Below, piece by piece: positions 49,614 through 57,290 of a stretch of 64,000 nucleotides of DNA; positions within the stretch are counted from its first letter, which is position 1; each line of letters begins with the position of its first letter. The translations under genes and the position numbers were made by a program. The stretch lies in assembly GCF_019063845.1 (NCBI RefSeq), contig NZ_CP077683.1:2418001-2482000 (forward strand). The letters are read 5' to 3'. This stretch comes from Geomonas subterranea. GTDB taxonomy: Bacteria > Desulfobacterota > Desulfuromonadia > Geobacterales > Geobacteraceae. The notes beneath the pieces were generated by a model. It was not told where the DNA came from. It made no database searches and was given only the letters and a program-made list of their open reading frames with translations.

Positions 49614-50060
49614 ATGAAGAGACACGTATTTCCCGCTGCAGCGCTCGTCGCGCTCCTGGCCGCCCCGTCCTGGGCCGCCCCCAGCGTCGATCTGAAGCAG
49701 ACCTCCGACTTCATCGCCGCGACCATGATGAACAGCACCTCGTCGGCGCGCAAGGAAAGCTACCAGTCGGTCAGCTTCCAGGGGTGCCGCCTCGACTACA
49801 CCGTCTCCGGCACCTACCCTTCCGGCGGGCTCTACACCATTCGCTTTCGCGACCTCGATTTCGCCTCTCTCGACGCCGCCGGATCCAAGACCGGCCAGGA
49901 CTACACCGACTACGTCGTCCTCAGGTTCCAAAAGCCCTTCAGCTACCAGTCGCTGACCGACACGCTCGCCGTCAGCACGACGGTCATAAACGTCGCGGAC
50001 CGCGAGGCGGCGCAGAGCCTCCTCGAGGCGTCCCTGCGCCTTGCCGGCCAATGCCGCTGA
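49614..50060 (+). CDS. secreted protein of unknown function
   Basis: 148 residues with a signal peptide cleaved around SWAAPS. The mature part is small and beta-rich with a single Cys pair (FQGCRLDY and AGQCR at the end). No family recognised. Its end overlaps a possible early start of the next gene. Confidence 0.65.
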   Translation: MKRHVFPAAALVALLAAPSWAAPSVDLKQTSDFIAATMMNSTSSARKESYQSVSFQGCRLDYTVSGTYPSGGLYTIRFRDLDFASLDAAGSKTGQDYTDYVVLRFQKPFSYQSLTDTLAVSTTVINVADREAAQSLLEASLRLAGQCR

Positions 50061-50086
50061 AGCGCCACCATTCCAGTCCCGAACCC

Positions 50087-50854
50087 ATGATCCGACTTCC
50101 CTTTTTGCGGCACCTGTTCGCCATCTTCATCGCCCTGATCGTATTCGCCGGGCCCGCCTCGCAGGCCCACGCGGCCGACAGTGAGAAACTGCGCGCCCTG
50201 GCGCGGGAGTTCAACGCCCTGAACACGCTCATCCGGGACAACCAGGTGGAAAGAAGCGAGGCGAAGGAGCGCTTCAAGGAACTGATCCAGGCGTTGTCGC
50301 GGGAGTACCGCGCGGCGGGGGGCGTGGAGTACCCGGAGCCCACCTGGTGCTTCCCGCTCAAGGGGTACGGCTACCGCGCCATCGGCGGGGTCCGCGGCAA
50401 CGGCTACCAGCAGGGGGGCTACGACTACTTCGCCGGCAACAGGCACACGGGACACCCCTCCCACGACATATTCATCCACGATAAGAGACAGAAGGGGATC
50501 GACGACCGCACCGGCACCCCCGTGCAGGTACTCTCCATGACAGGGGGAGTAGTGGTCGCCGGGGAGAAGGAGTGGCAGCCCGGCAGCCGGCTGCGCGGCG
50601 GGAAATACCTGTGGATCCTCGATCCCGCCACCGGATCGCTGGTCTACTATGCGCACAACCGGGCGCTGCGAGTTGAGGTGGGGGACCTGGTGCGTCCCGG
50701 CGACGTCATCGCCGAGGTGGGAAGAACCGGGCTCAACGCCTACAGGAAGAGATCGCCGACACACCTGCACCTGACCGTGCTCTCGGTCGCAGGCGGCCTT
50801 CCCGTCCCCAGGAATCCCTACCGCGCACTGTCAACGAGCAGGTTGACTGACTGA
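50087..50854 (+). CDS. M23-family (LytM-type) peptidase
   Basis: 255 residues from MIRLPFLRHLF, which gives a good signal peptide ending in QAHAAD; a start at 50051 would add 12 residues and overlap the previous gene. Zinc-site residues are recognisable: GHPSHDIFIHD (His and Asp) and THLHLTV (HxH). VQVLSMTGGVVVAGE and GDLVRPGDVIAEVGRTG are typical LytM blocks. A periplasmic peptidoglycan endopeptidase. Confidence 0.86.
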   Translation: MIRLPFLRHLFAIFIALIVFAGPASQAHAADSEKLRALAREFNALNTLIRDNQVERSEAKERFKELIQALSREYRAAGGVEYPEPTWCFPLKGYGYRAIGGVRGNGYQQGGYDYFAGNRHTGHPSHDIFIHDKRQKGIDDRTGTPVQVLSMTGGVVVAGEKEWQPGSRLRGGKYLWILDPATGSLVYYAHNRALRVEVGDLVRPGDVIAEVGRTGLNAYRKRSPTHLHLTVLSVAGGLPVPRNPYRALSTSRLTD

Positions 50855-50893
50855 TACTTTCTCTGGCGCTTCTTTCACAGTATCAGGTAAAAT
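50851..50893 (+). promoter_or_regulatory. dyad CTGATACT-N20-AGTATCAG with -10-like TAAAAT
   Basis: Eight-base perfect inverted arms at 50851-50858 and 50879-50886, then GGTAAAAT (50886-50893). The first arm overlaps the stop of the peptidase gene. Likely a hairpin or operator ahead of the gene at 50927; no good -35. Confidence 0.4.
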
Positions 50894-50926
50894 ACTACCC
50901 GGTGCAGCGCACAATGGAGGTGTCAG

Positions 50927-51343
50927 ATGATCTCAGCACTCTCGGCGTACAAGGCGATGATACTGGAGTCACGTGGCGGCAATGACCCGCTCAGAGAGAA
51001 GAGTCCCGTTGCAGCCGGTTCCGTGCCTTACGGCGTGGAGGAACATCCGGCGGCCGACGCCGACCTGGTGAATATATCCGCGTCACAGGACGTGTTCAGC
51101 GCGGTGGACAACTTCTTCAACCTCGGCACGTCCGACCGCTTCGGCGCCTTCCACAAGCTCTCCCCAAAGGACAAGGAACAGTTCGTACAGATCGTCGCCG
51201 ACCTGGCCAAGGCGGGGTACATGGGATACGAGGAGCTCGTGGTCAACAAAAAGGTCGAGCGGCACGACCTGGAGAACAAGATCGGCGACCAGCGCATCCG
51301 CGGCGCCAGGGTCTACGACAACGCCAAGGATACCCACCGCTGA
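50927..51343 (+). CDS. hypothetical protein
   Basis: 138 residues, no family recognised. N-terminal ~45 residues look disordered. A helical domain follows (DVFSAVDNFFNLG, LSPKDKEQFVQIVADLAKAGYMGYEELVV), with a charged C-terminus (ENKIGDQRIRGARVYD). The stop overlaps the ATG of the next gene by one base, suggesting a functional link to nucleoside metabolism. Confidence 0.7.
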   Translation: MISALSAYKAMILESRGGNDPLREKSPVAAGSVPYGVEEHPAADADLVNISASQDVFSAVDNFFNLGTSDRFGAFHKLSPKDKEQFVQIVADLAKAGYMGYEELVVNKKVERHDLENKIGDQRIRGARVYDNAKDTHR

Positions 51344-51831
51344 TGACGAAAACCGCCACGAAAAAGAAAACGTTGAAGGTTTACCTCGCCTCCCCCCTGG
51401 GCTTCAGCCTGGAGAACAACCCGTATCGCGAACGGATCAAGGAGCGCCTCGACCGCCTCGGCTGCAGCGTCTTCGATCCGTGGGAACAGGAGGAGGTGGC
51501 GCAGCGCATCGAGGAGGCAATGTCCATCGAGGATGGTGCCGGGCGGATGCGGGCGATTCAGGAGGCGGCCCGGTTCACCGGCGCGGTCAACGCACGTGGA
51601 CTGAAGGGAAGCGACCTGGTGCTGGCGGTCCTGGACGGGACCGAACCGGACAGCGGCACCGTGGCCGAGCTTGGCTACGGCGCCGGGATCGGGAAAAGGT
51701 GCTACGGCCTGCGCACCGACTTCAGGGACTGCGGCGATTTCCCCGGTGTGCCGTTGAACCTGCAGGTCCTCTACTTCATCGAGGAAAGCGGCGGCCGGCT
51801 GTTCAGAAAGATAGAGGAGATCGAGCTGTAA
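51343..51831 (+). CDS. nucleoside 2-deoxyribosyltransferase family protein
   Basis: 162 residues. VYLASPLGFSLENNPYRERI, a conserved central NARGLKGSDLVLAVLDGTEPDSGTVAELGYG (core SDLVLAVLDGTEPDSGT) and IGKRCYGLRTDFR match the nucleoside 2-deoxyribosyltransferase fold; the catalytic Glu is probably in TVAELG. Transfers deoxyribose between bases, or hydrolyses the bond. Confidence 0.85.
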   Translation: MTKTATKKKTLKVYLASPLGFSLENNPYRERIKERLDRLGCSVFDPWEQEEVAQRIEEAMSIEDGAGRMRAIQEAARFTGAVNARGLKGSDLVLAVLDGTEPDSGTVAELGYGAGIGKRCYGLRTDFRDCGDFPGVPLNLQVLYFIEESGGRLFRKIEEIEL

Positions 51832-51860
51832 CGGTCCCCTCCTGAAGGTCTGCTCCCCTC

Positions 51861-51928
51861 AGTCTGCCCCCCTCTCTAGTCTGCCCCCCTCTCTAGTCTG
51901 CTCGCCTCTACCGTCTGCTCCCCTCTCC
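51861..51928. repeat. 17-bp tandem repeat, four units
   Basis: Four adjacent units of AGTCTGCCCCCCTCTCT, the first two identical, the last two degenerate. A partial unit precedes them (51847-51860). Confidence 0.75.
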
Positions 51929-51962
51929 CTCCGGGAGAGGGTGCCCGAAGGGCGGGTGAGGG
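51919..51962. repeat. REP-like GC palindrome
   Basis: CCCTCTCCCTCCGGGAGAGG then GTGCCCGAAGGGCGGGTGAG: the best-formed member of the family in this window. Confidence 0.6.
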
Positions 51963-52104
51963 CTCTGCCGCACGTCCCCCATCCGCGAATAGGTGTGAGG
52001 GTCCTGCCGGCTGCTGTCATGTTCCCCTTGGCAACGCCCTCACCCTGGCCCGGGGGGAATGTGGACCCGGTATCGCGGAAGATCGTGCCTCGTCAGGTTT
52101 AATA

Positions 52105-52133
52105 TTGACAGCGCCCATCGTTGCGGCTAGCTT
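52105..52133 (+). promoter_or_regulatory. sigma-70 promoter of the MFS gene
   Basis: TTGACA, 17-base spacer, TAGCTT. Predicted initiation near 52140, within a few bases of the ATG at 52143, and no Shine-Dalgarno sequence is seen; the message may be nearly leaderless. Confidence 0.5.
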
Positions 52134-52142
52134 GGCCGGACC

Positions 52143-53402
52143 ATGAGCCACAACGACCTCGACAACAACCTCGCGGAGCAGTACCGTACCCCCGGCCATC
52201 GCCAGAGCGTCCAGGTACTCACCTGCTGCGTCATCGGCTTCATCTGCTTCCTCGGAGCCTACATGCGCATCCCGGTTCTGCCGCTTCTGGCCAGCAGCAT
52301 CGGCGCCGGCACGGCCCAGATCGGACTCATCAACGCGGCCTTCATGCTTTCCGCCGGCATCCTCGCCGTGCCGTCCGGGCTCCTCTCGGACCGCATCGGC
52401 ATCAGGCCCGTCCTCATCACCGGCCTCGCCCTCATGAGCTGCGCCTCCCTTATCATCCCCTTCTGCGACACCCCGCTGCTGCTTGGCGGCATCTATCTCT
52501 TCTTCGGGATGGGGCTGTCCGCCTTCACCCCCACCATGATGTCCTCGGTGGCCCGCGTGGTGCCGCGCTCGCACGTAGGACGCGCCTACAGCTGGTACAC
52601 CACCGCCGTCTACCTCGCCATGACCTTCGGTCCCGCCACCGGCGGCTGGTTCGGCAAGGCGCTCGGGATCCGGGAGGTATTCTTCGTCTCCGGCGGCCTG
52701 ATCGTGGCGGCCCTTATAGCCGTTCTGCTGTTCCTGCCGGCCCCCGAGCAGCACCATCACGACGAACACGTCGACGAGCCCGCGTCCGGCATCCTCTCCA
52801 ACCGCCGGCTCCTGGCGGCGCTGGTCGGCACGCTGGGGGGGTGCTTCGGGTTCGGGATGTTCATCTCCTTTCTCCCCCTGCACGCCCGCGCCCTGGGGCT
52901 CAACGTGGGGCAGATCGGCATCATCTTCGCGGCACAGGCCCTGGTGAACGTGCTTTTGCGCATACCGTTCGGTCACCTGAGCGACCGCGTGGACCGGGGA
53001 CTCATGTCCGGCATCGGGCTCGTGCTCTGCGCGCACGCCGTGGGCGCGGTGGGCCTCGCCCACGGCATGGTCACCCTTCTCATCTGCGCCTGCGTCCTCG
53101 GGGCCGGCATGGGGATCGGTTTCACCGCCCTGAGCGCACTCGTCGTGGTCGTCATGCCTCCCAGGCAGCGCGGCCTCGGGCTTGGACTGTACAACAGCTG
53201 CATCTACCTGGGCATGATGCTCAGCTCCGCCACCATGGGCATGATCATCAAGGCCGCGGACTTCGCCACCGGCTTTTTCAGCGCCGGTGCCGTCACTTTT
53301 ATTCTCGCAGTGCTTTTCTCTTATCTATACCGTGATACTATGTTGAGTCTGAAAACGCAGGACCAACAGGCGCCGAACACGACCGGAAAGGACAGAGGAT
53401 GA
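52143..53402 (+). CDS. MFS transporter
   Basis: 419 residues with 12 predicted membrane segments. The family signature between segments 2 and 3 is LSDRIGIRPVL, and the corresponding second-half motif is LSDRVDRGLM. The central loop is His-rich (EQHHHDEHVDEP). No substrate can be named. Coupled to the next gene by ATGA overlap. Confidence 0.88.
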   Translation: MSHNDLDNNLAEQYRTPGHRQSVQVLTCCVIGFICFLGAYMRIPVLPLLASSIGAGTAQIGLINAAFMLSAGILAVPSGLLSDRIGIRPVLITGLALMSCASLIIPFCDTPLLLGGIYLFFGMGLSAFTPTMMSSVARVVPRSHVGRAYSWYTTAVYLAMTFGPATGGWFGKALGIREVFFVSGGLIVAALIAVLLFLPAPEQHHHDEHVDEPASGILSNRRLLAALVGTLGGCFGFGMFISFLPLHARALGLNVGQIGIIFAAQALVNVLLRIPFGHLSDRVDRGLMSGIGLVLCAHAVGAVGLAHGMVTLLICACVLGAGMGIGFTALSALVVVVMPPRQRGLGLGLYNSCIYLGMMLSSATMGMIIKAADFATGFFSAGAVTFILAVLFSYLYRDTMLSLKTQDQQAPNTTGKDRG

Positions 53403-54004
53403 AGCAGTACCTCGAAGCGACGACATACATAGATTGGCAACACCCTGCGGTGCTTGAACAGGCTCAAAGCTTGTCGGCAGGAGCGACCAACCAGACAGAG
53501 ATCGCCAGACGCTGTTTCGAGTTCGTTCGGGACCAGATCAAGCACAGCTGGGATTACAAGCTGAACCCGGTTACCTGCCGCGCCTCAGAAGTCCTCGAAC
53601 ACGGTACCGGCTACTGCTACGCCAAGAGCCACCTGCTGGCCGCCCTCTTGCGCGCCAACCGGATTCCCGCCGGCCTGTGCTACCAGCGACTTTCGGTGGA
53701 AAGCGGCGGTCCTCCTTTCTGTCTGCACGGCCTGAACGCCGTATGGCTGCCGGACCATGGCTGGTACCGGGTCGACCCACGCGGCAACAAGCCCGGCATC
53801 AACGCGCAGTTCGCTCCCCCCAACGAGCGTCTCGCCTTTTCCATCAGCGGGAGGCTGGAAGCCGACCTCACCGAGATCTGGCCCGAGCCTCTGCCGATGG
53901 TGGTCCGGGTCCTCACCGCGCACAAAACAGTCGCCGAAGTCTACCAGAACCTCCCCGACATTGAACTGATCGGGGCCTGCCTGGGAGAAACCGTCACCTT
54001 CTGA
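53399..54004 (+). CDS. transglutaminase-like protein
   Basis: 201 residues of the papain-like transglutaminase fold. The catalytic triad fits Cys in GTGYCYAKSHLLAALLRA, His in LHGLNAVWL and Asp in YRVDPRGNK. No signal peptide. Bacterial members of this size act as cysteine peptidases or peptide-bond enzymes; the reaction is unknown. The start overlaps the MFS stop. Confidence 0.88.
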   Translation: MKQYLEATTYIDWQHPAVLEQAQSLSAGATNQTEIARRCFEFVRDQIKHSWDYKLNPVTCRASEVLEHGTGYCYAKSHLLAALLRANRIPAGLCYQRLSVESGGPPFCLHGLNAVWLPDHGWYRVDPRGNKPGINAQFAPPNERLAFSISGRLEADLTEIWPEPLPMVVRVLTAHKTVAEVYQNLPDIELIGACLGETVTF

Positions 54005-54140
54005 AAAGGATTCCGAAGCAGCCACTACTTTGAGATTCCCAACGTGGGATGTCAAAGAGGCCGCCGCTACCATCCAGACATCGATCAGGTCACTTGCCAG
54101 TCGCCATGGAGTTCATCATTTTCTGAAAAAGGAGAACGCA

Positions 54141-55046
54141 ATGAAGAAAGCCGCCGTACTGACAGCACTCATCCTGTCTTTCACCCTGCTGTTGGCCCAG
54201 GCCGCCTGCGCCGAACTCACCAAGCTCGCCGGCAACGTCTACTCCTACGTCGGCTCCAAAGACGCCTCCCCGGGGCACAGCTTCGCCGCCAACGCCGGTA
54301 TCGTGATTGGCAAGGATGGCGTTCTGGTTATCGACACCCTGATATCCGCCAAGGAAGGGGAGCGGTTCCTTGCCGACATCCGGAAGGTCACCGGGAAGCC
54401 GATCAGGTACGTGGTGAACACCCACACCCACCTGGACCACGCACTGGGGAACTGCGTCTTCGCCAAACTCGGTGCGACCGTCATCTCGCACGAAGCCGAC
54501 CGTAACTACCTCGCCGCAAACGGCGCGGGACTTCTGCAGAGGGCCGCAAGCTATGGCCTTACATCCGAGGACATGGCGGGGACCGAGATAGCCGTCCCGA
54601 CCCTCGCCTTCACTAACGAAATGCTGCTCGATCTTGGCGGCGAGGAAGTCCGCCTGATCCGTACCGCCCCCTCCCACACCGCGGGAAGCCTGGTGGTCTT
54701 GCTTCCCGCCGAAAAAATCCTCTTCGCCGGCGACATCCTCTTCACCGATTTCCATCCCTTCCTGGCCGACGGCGACTTCAGCGGCTGGATCCGGAGCATC
54801 GATGCCCTGCTGGCAATGGACGTGGAAAAAGTCGTTCCGGGCCACGGCCCCCTTTCCGGTAAGAAGGATCTGCGGGACATGAAGGAATACATCCAGCTGT
54901 TCGACAAGAAAGCGACCGAACTGGCAGCGAAGTCAAATGACGCCGACGCCATCAGCACCGAGCTTTTGAAGACGCTTCCCAAGCGCAACATGGCGGAGTG
55001 GATGGTGACATACAACGTCAAGAGCCGGTACCTCGCCAGGAAGTAG
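54141..55046 (+). CDS. secreted metallo-beta-lactamase-fold hydrolase
   Basis: 301 residues with a signal peptide (AQAACAE). The MBL metal motif HTHLDHALGN is complete, with SHTAGS, FAGDILFTD and VPGHGPLSG supplying the other metal ligands. The group resembles quinoprotein-relay or cyclase-type MBL proteins with substrate unknown. ATG 54141 has AAAGGAG eight bases upstream; earlier starts are unsupported. A terminator follows. Confidence 0.9.
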   Translation: MKKAAVLTALILSFTLLLAQAACAELTKLAGNVYSYVGSKDASPGHSFAANAGIVIGKDGVLVIDTLISAKEGERFLADIRKVTGKPIRYVVNTHTHLDHALGNCVFAKLGATVISHEADRNYLAANGAGLLQRAASYGLTSEDMAGTEIAVPTLAFTNEMLLDLGGEEVRLIRTAPSHTAGSLVVLLPAEKILFAGDILFTDFHPFLADGDFSGWIRSIDALLAMDVEKVVPGHGPLSGKKDLRDMKEYIQLFDKKATELAAKSNDADAISTELLKTLPKRNMAEWMVTYNVKSRYLARK

Positions 55047-55071
55047 CGGTGGGGTGGGAGATTTGAAACGC

Positions 55072-55102
55072 GAAGGGGCGGCCATTCACTGGCCGCCCCT
55101 TC
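55072..55102 (+). terminator. intrinsic terminator
   Basis: Thirteen-base arms GAAGGGGCGGCCA and TGGCCGCCCCTTC around TTCAC, followed by TTTG. Confidence 0.85.
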
Positions 55103-55148
55103 TTTGTGGGCGCTTCCGGGTTCACCCTCCCTTTGGCACTGAGTTCAA

Positions 55149-55200
55149 GGTGACCAGTCACCACTTCACCTTTGACAGTGGTGAAGGATCTCTATATATT
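55149..55200 (+). promoter_or_regulatory. sigma-70 promoter with two operator-like dyads
   Basis: TTGACA (55172-55177), 17-base spacer, TATATT (55195-55200). A palindrome GGTGAC-CA-GTCACC (55149-55162) lies just upstream and a second dyad CTTCACC-N9-GGTGAAG (55164-55170 and 55180-55186) spans the -35 box. It is about 90 bases before the beta-propeller gene. Confidence 0.65.
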
Positions 55201-55293
55201 GCGATGGCTTTGCATGAGCAAATTAAAATTATATTAGAAGTTGAGCACCCTGGCATTGGGGGCTCAGCACGTTTGAAATAAGGGGGCATAAAG

Positions 55294-56367
55294 GTGAATT
55301 TCAGATTGTCTGCATTAGGTCTCACTCTCCTGACAATGGTCAGCGCCTGCGGGGATAGTAACACCTCAAAAATCGTGGAAAAGCATCAGTTTGCATACGC
55401 TGCAAATATCAACGACAAGACTATTTCAGTCTACACCATCAACCAAACAACAGGTGCATTGACAGCCGGAACGGCTGTGACCGCGGGAACAGGACCTCGC
55501 TCCGTAACTGTTAGCCCGTCTGGCAAGTTCGCCTATGCAGCGAATTACTATTCCAACACCATTTCAGTTTTTGCCATCAATCAGGCCACTGGGGAGCTGG
55601 CGGCCGGGACCGCTGTAAGTGCTGGCTCAGGGCCTTTTTCTGTTACTGTAGATCCCTCAGAACGTTTTGCTTACGCTACCAATTTTGGATCAAGCAACAT
55701 ATCCGTGTACACTGTCAATCAAACAACTGGAGCGTTAACAACTGGCACTACAATCGCTGCCGGTTCGAACCCGTGGTCCAATCCCTCCTCGATAGTGATC
55801 CATCCAACCGGGAAATTTGCATACGTGGCAATTCCAGGCGACGATGCCATATGGGTCTTCAATATCAACCAAGTCACGGGGCAACTGACAGCGCACTCCA
55901 TTGTCGCCGCCGGTTCCGGGCCAATTTCTGTTACAGTTGATCCAACAGGGAAATTCGCGTATGCCGCCAATGACGTGTCTAACACTATCTCGGTCTATAC
56001 CATTGACCAAACCACAGGGGCACTGACATCTGGATCTTCAGTACCCGCCGGTTCCAATACGTGGTCTGTAGCTGTAGATCCGTTAGGAAAATTCGCCTAT
56101 GCAGCAAATGTAGCGGACTGCACCATTTCGGTCTATTCGGTTGACCAGACTACAGGCGCATTGACACCAAGCGGGGCCGTTCCTGCTGAAACTGGACCCA
56201 TTTCGATCACATTCGATCACTCGGGGAAATTTGTTTACGTGGCGAACCAGGGTTCCAATAGTATCTCCGTCTATACCATCAATCGAAGCACAGGCTCATT
56301 GACACCGAGGGGCACCGTGGTTACCGGGGCCAACCCTTCTTCAATAACGACAGCTGCCCCATTATAG
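55294..56367 (+). CDS. lipoprotein beta-propeller (YncE/lactonase-like repeats)
   Basis: 357 residues from a GTG start with AAGGGGG upstream. Lipobox VSAC at the N-terminus. The rest is seven or so ~42-residue blades with the repeat SGKFAYAANxxSNTISVYxINQTTGAL, as in the seven-bladed 6-phosphogluconolactonase-like and YVTN propeller families. Lower GC and different codon use than the neighbours suggest horizontal transfer. The substrate is unknown. Confidence 0.85.
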   Translation: MNFRLSALGLTLLTMVSACGDSNTSKIVEKHQFAYAANINDKTISVYTINQTTGALTAGTAVTAGTGPRSVTVSPSGKFAYAANYYSNTISVFAINQATGELAAGTAVSAGSGPFSVTVDPSERFAYATNFGSSNISVYTVNQTTGALTTGTTIAAGSNPWSNPSSIVIHPTGKFAYVAIPGDDAIWVFNINQVTGQLTAHSIVAAGSGPISVTVDPTGKFAYAANDVSNTISVYTIDQTTGALTSGSSVPAGSNTWSVAVDPLGKFAYAANVADCTISVYSVDQTTGALTPSGAVPAETGPISITFDHSGKFVYVANQGSNSISVYTINRSTGSLTPRGTVVTGANPSSITTAAPL

Positions 56368-56375
56368 TTCAAACA

Positions 56376-56428
56376 CGCTCCTTACCGGCTGCGTGGGAAT
56401 ACTCGAGTAGCAAACCAATAGATGATTT
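56376..56428 (+). pseudogene. partial copy of the lipocalin 5' coding region
   Basis: The 27 bases at 56376-56402 are identical to 56723-56749 in the lipocalin gene. The 18 bases at 56411-56428 then match 56760-56777 with three mismatches and one gap. The piece between them is two bases shorter than in the intact gene, which breaks the frame. It encodes the LLTGCVGIP region and part of PIDDF; no complete gene remains. Confidence 0.7.
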
Positions 56429-56494
56429 AGTCCACCCTCCCTTTGTCCCAGATCCGGCCCAAGGGGAGTCATGAAGACCAGGAAGTCAGGGATG

Positions 56495-56672
56495 GAAAAG
56501 TAGCCTGTCCCCTTTTCCGTGGAGTACGGGACAGAAGAAAAGGGGACAGGCTACTTTTTCTGTTTCTGGTTCCCCCTGTATGGAGTGACCATGGGAGCCC
56601 GAGCCTTTGCAGACTTGGCAGATAAAGTAGCCTGTCCCCTTTTCTTTCTTTCCTTCGTGAAAAAGTAGCCTG
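56495..56672. repeat. GTAGCCTGTCCCC repeat cluster
   Basis: Four copies of the motif AAAGTAGCCTGTCCCCTTTT: 56495-56518 direct, 56537-56560 inverted, 56624-56644 direct, and a truncated copy at 56659-56672. The first two form a hairpin with arms of about 20 bases. It lies between the beta-propeller gene and the lipocalin gene. Confidence 0.75.
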
Positions 56673-56694
56673 AATTTCTGCGAGGACCTTCGCT

Positions 56695-57207
56695 ATGAAA
56701 AAACTGTCACTGCTGTTAGCCGCGCTCCTTACCGGCTGCGTGGGAATACCTCAGGGGGTCAAACCGATAGACGACTTTGATGTTCAGCGGTACCTGGGGA
56801 AGTGGTACGAGATTGCACGACTGGATCATTCGTTTGAACGGGGACTGACTCGTGTCACGGCGGAGTACGCTTTACGGGATGATGGCGGCATCAAGGTGGT
56901 CAATCGCGGTTATTCCGCCAAGGAAGACAGGTGGAAGGAAGCGGTCGGCAAAGCATATTTCATGGCAGAACCGACCAAGGGGTACCTGAAGGTTTCCTTC
57001 TTCGGACCTTTTTACGGCTCCTACGTGATCATGGATCTGGATGAAGAGAACTATCAGTATTCCCTTGTCTGTGGGCCGGACAAGTCGTATCTGTGGATTC
57101 TTTCAAGGACGCCGATGATGCGACCCGAGCTGAAGAACCAACTGGTTTTAAAAGCGGCAGCTTTGGGTTTCGACACTAACGGCTTGATAAATGTTACCCA
57201 GGACTAA
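56695..57207 (+). CDS. blc: outer-membrane lipocalin (Blc type)
   Basis: 170 residues. Lipobox LLTGC, then the lipocalin motif YLGKWYEIARLDHSFERGL (GxW) and a strand-turn pattern through KVVNRGYSAKEDRWKEAVGKAYF, KVSFFGPFYGSYVIMDLD and YLWILSRTPMM. It binds or transports small hydrophobic ligands at the outer membrane. ATG 56695; a broken copy of its 5' end lies upstream. Confidence 0.9.
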   Translation: MKKLSLLLAALLTGCVGIPQGVKPIDDFDVQRYLGKWYEIARLDHSFERGLTRVTAEYALRDDGGIKVVNRGYSAKEDRWKEAVGKAYFMAEPTKGYLKVSFFGPFYGSYVIMDLDEENYQYSLVCGPDKSYLWILSRTPMMRPELKNQLVLKAAALGFDTNGLINVTQD

Positions 57208-57290
57208 ATAGGCTGGTGACATGGCGGTAGGCTGAAGCCGGGGATGGCGAAGACGGTATCTGCACGAGGTGCCCATTATTTGGGCCGCGA

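Larger units (their letters stand above)
51832..52142. other. 311-base gap with tandem repeat, REP and promoter
   Basis: Holds the 17-base tandem array, one REP-like palindrome (51919-51962), a degenerate second copy (about 52027-52052) and the MFS promoter at its right end. No gene supported. Confidence 0.5.

Noticed and set aside
55054-55281. Small frame 75 codons long after the MBL gene
   Set aside because: It covers the terminator and the promoter with dyads; no ribosome site, and its codons look like non-coding sequence.
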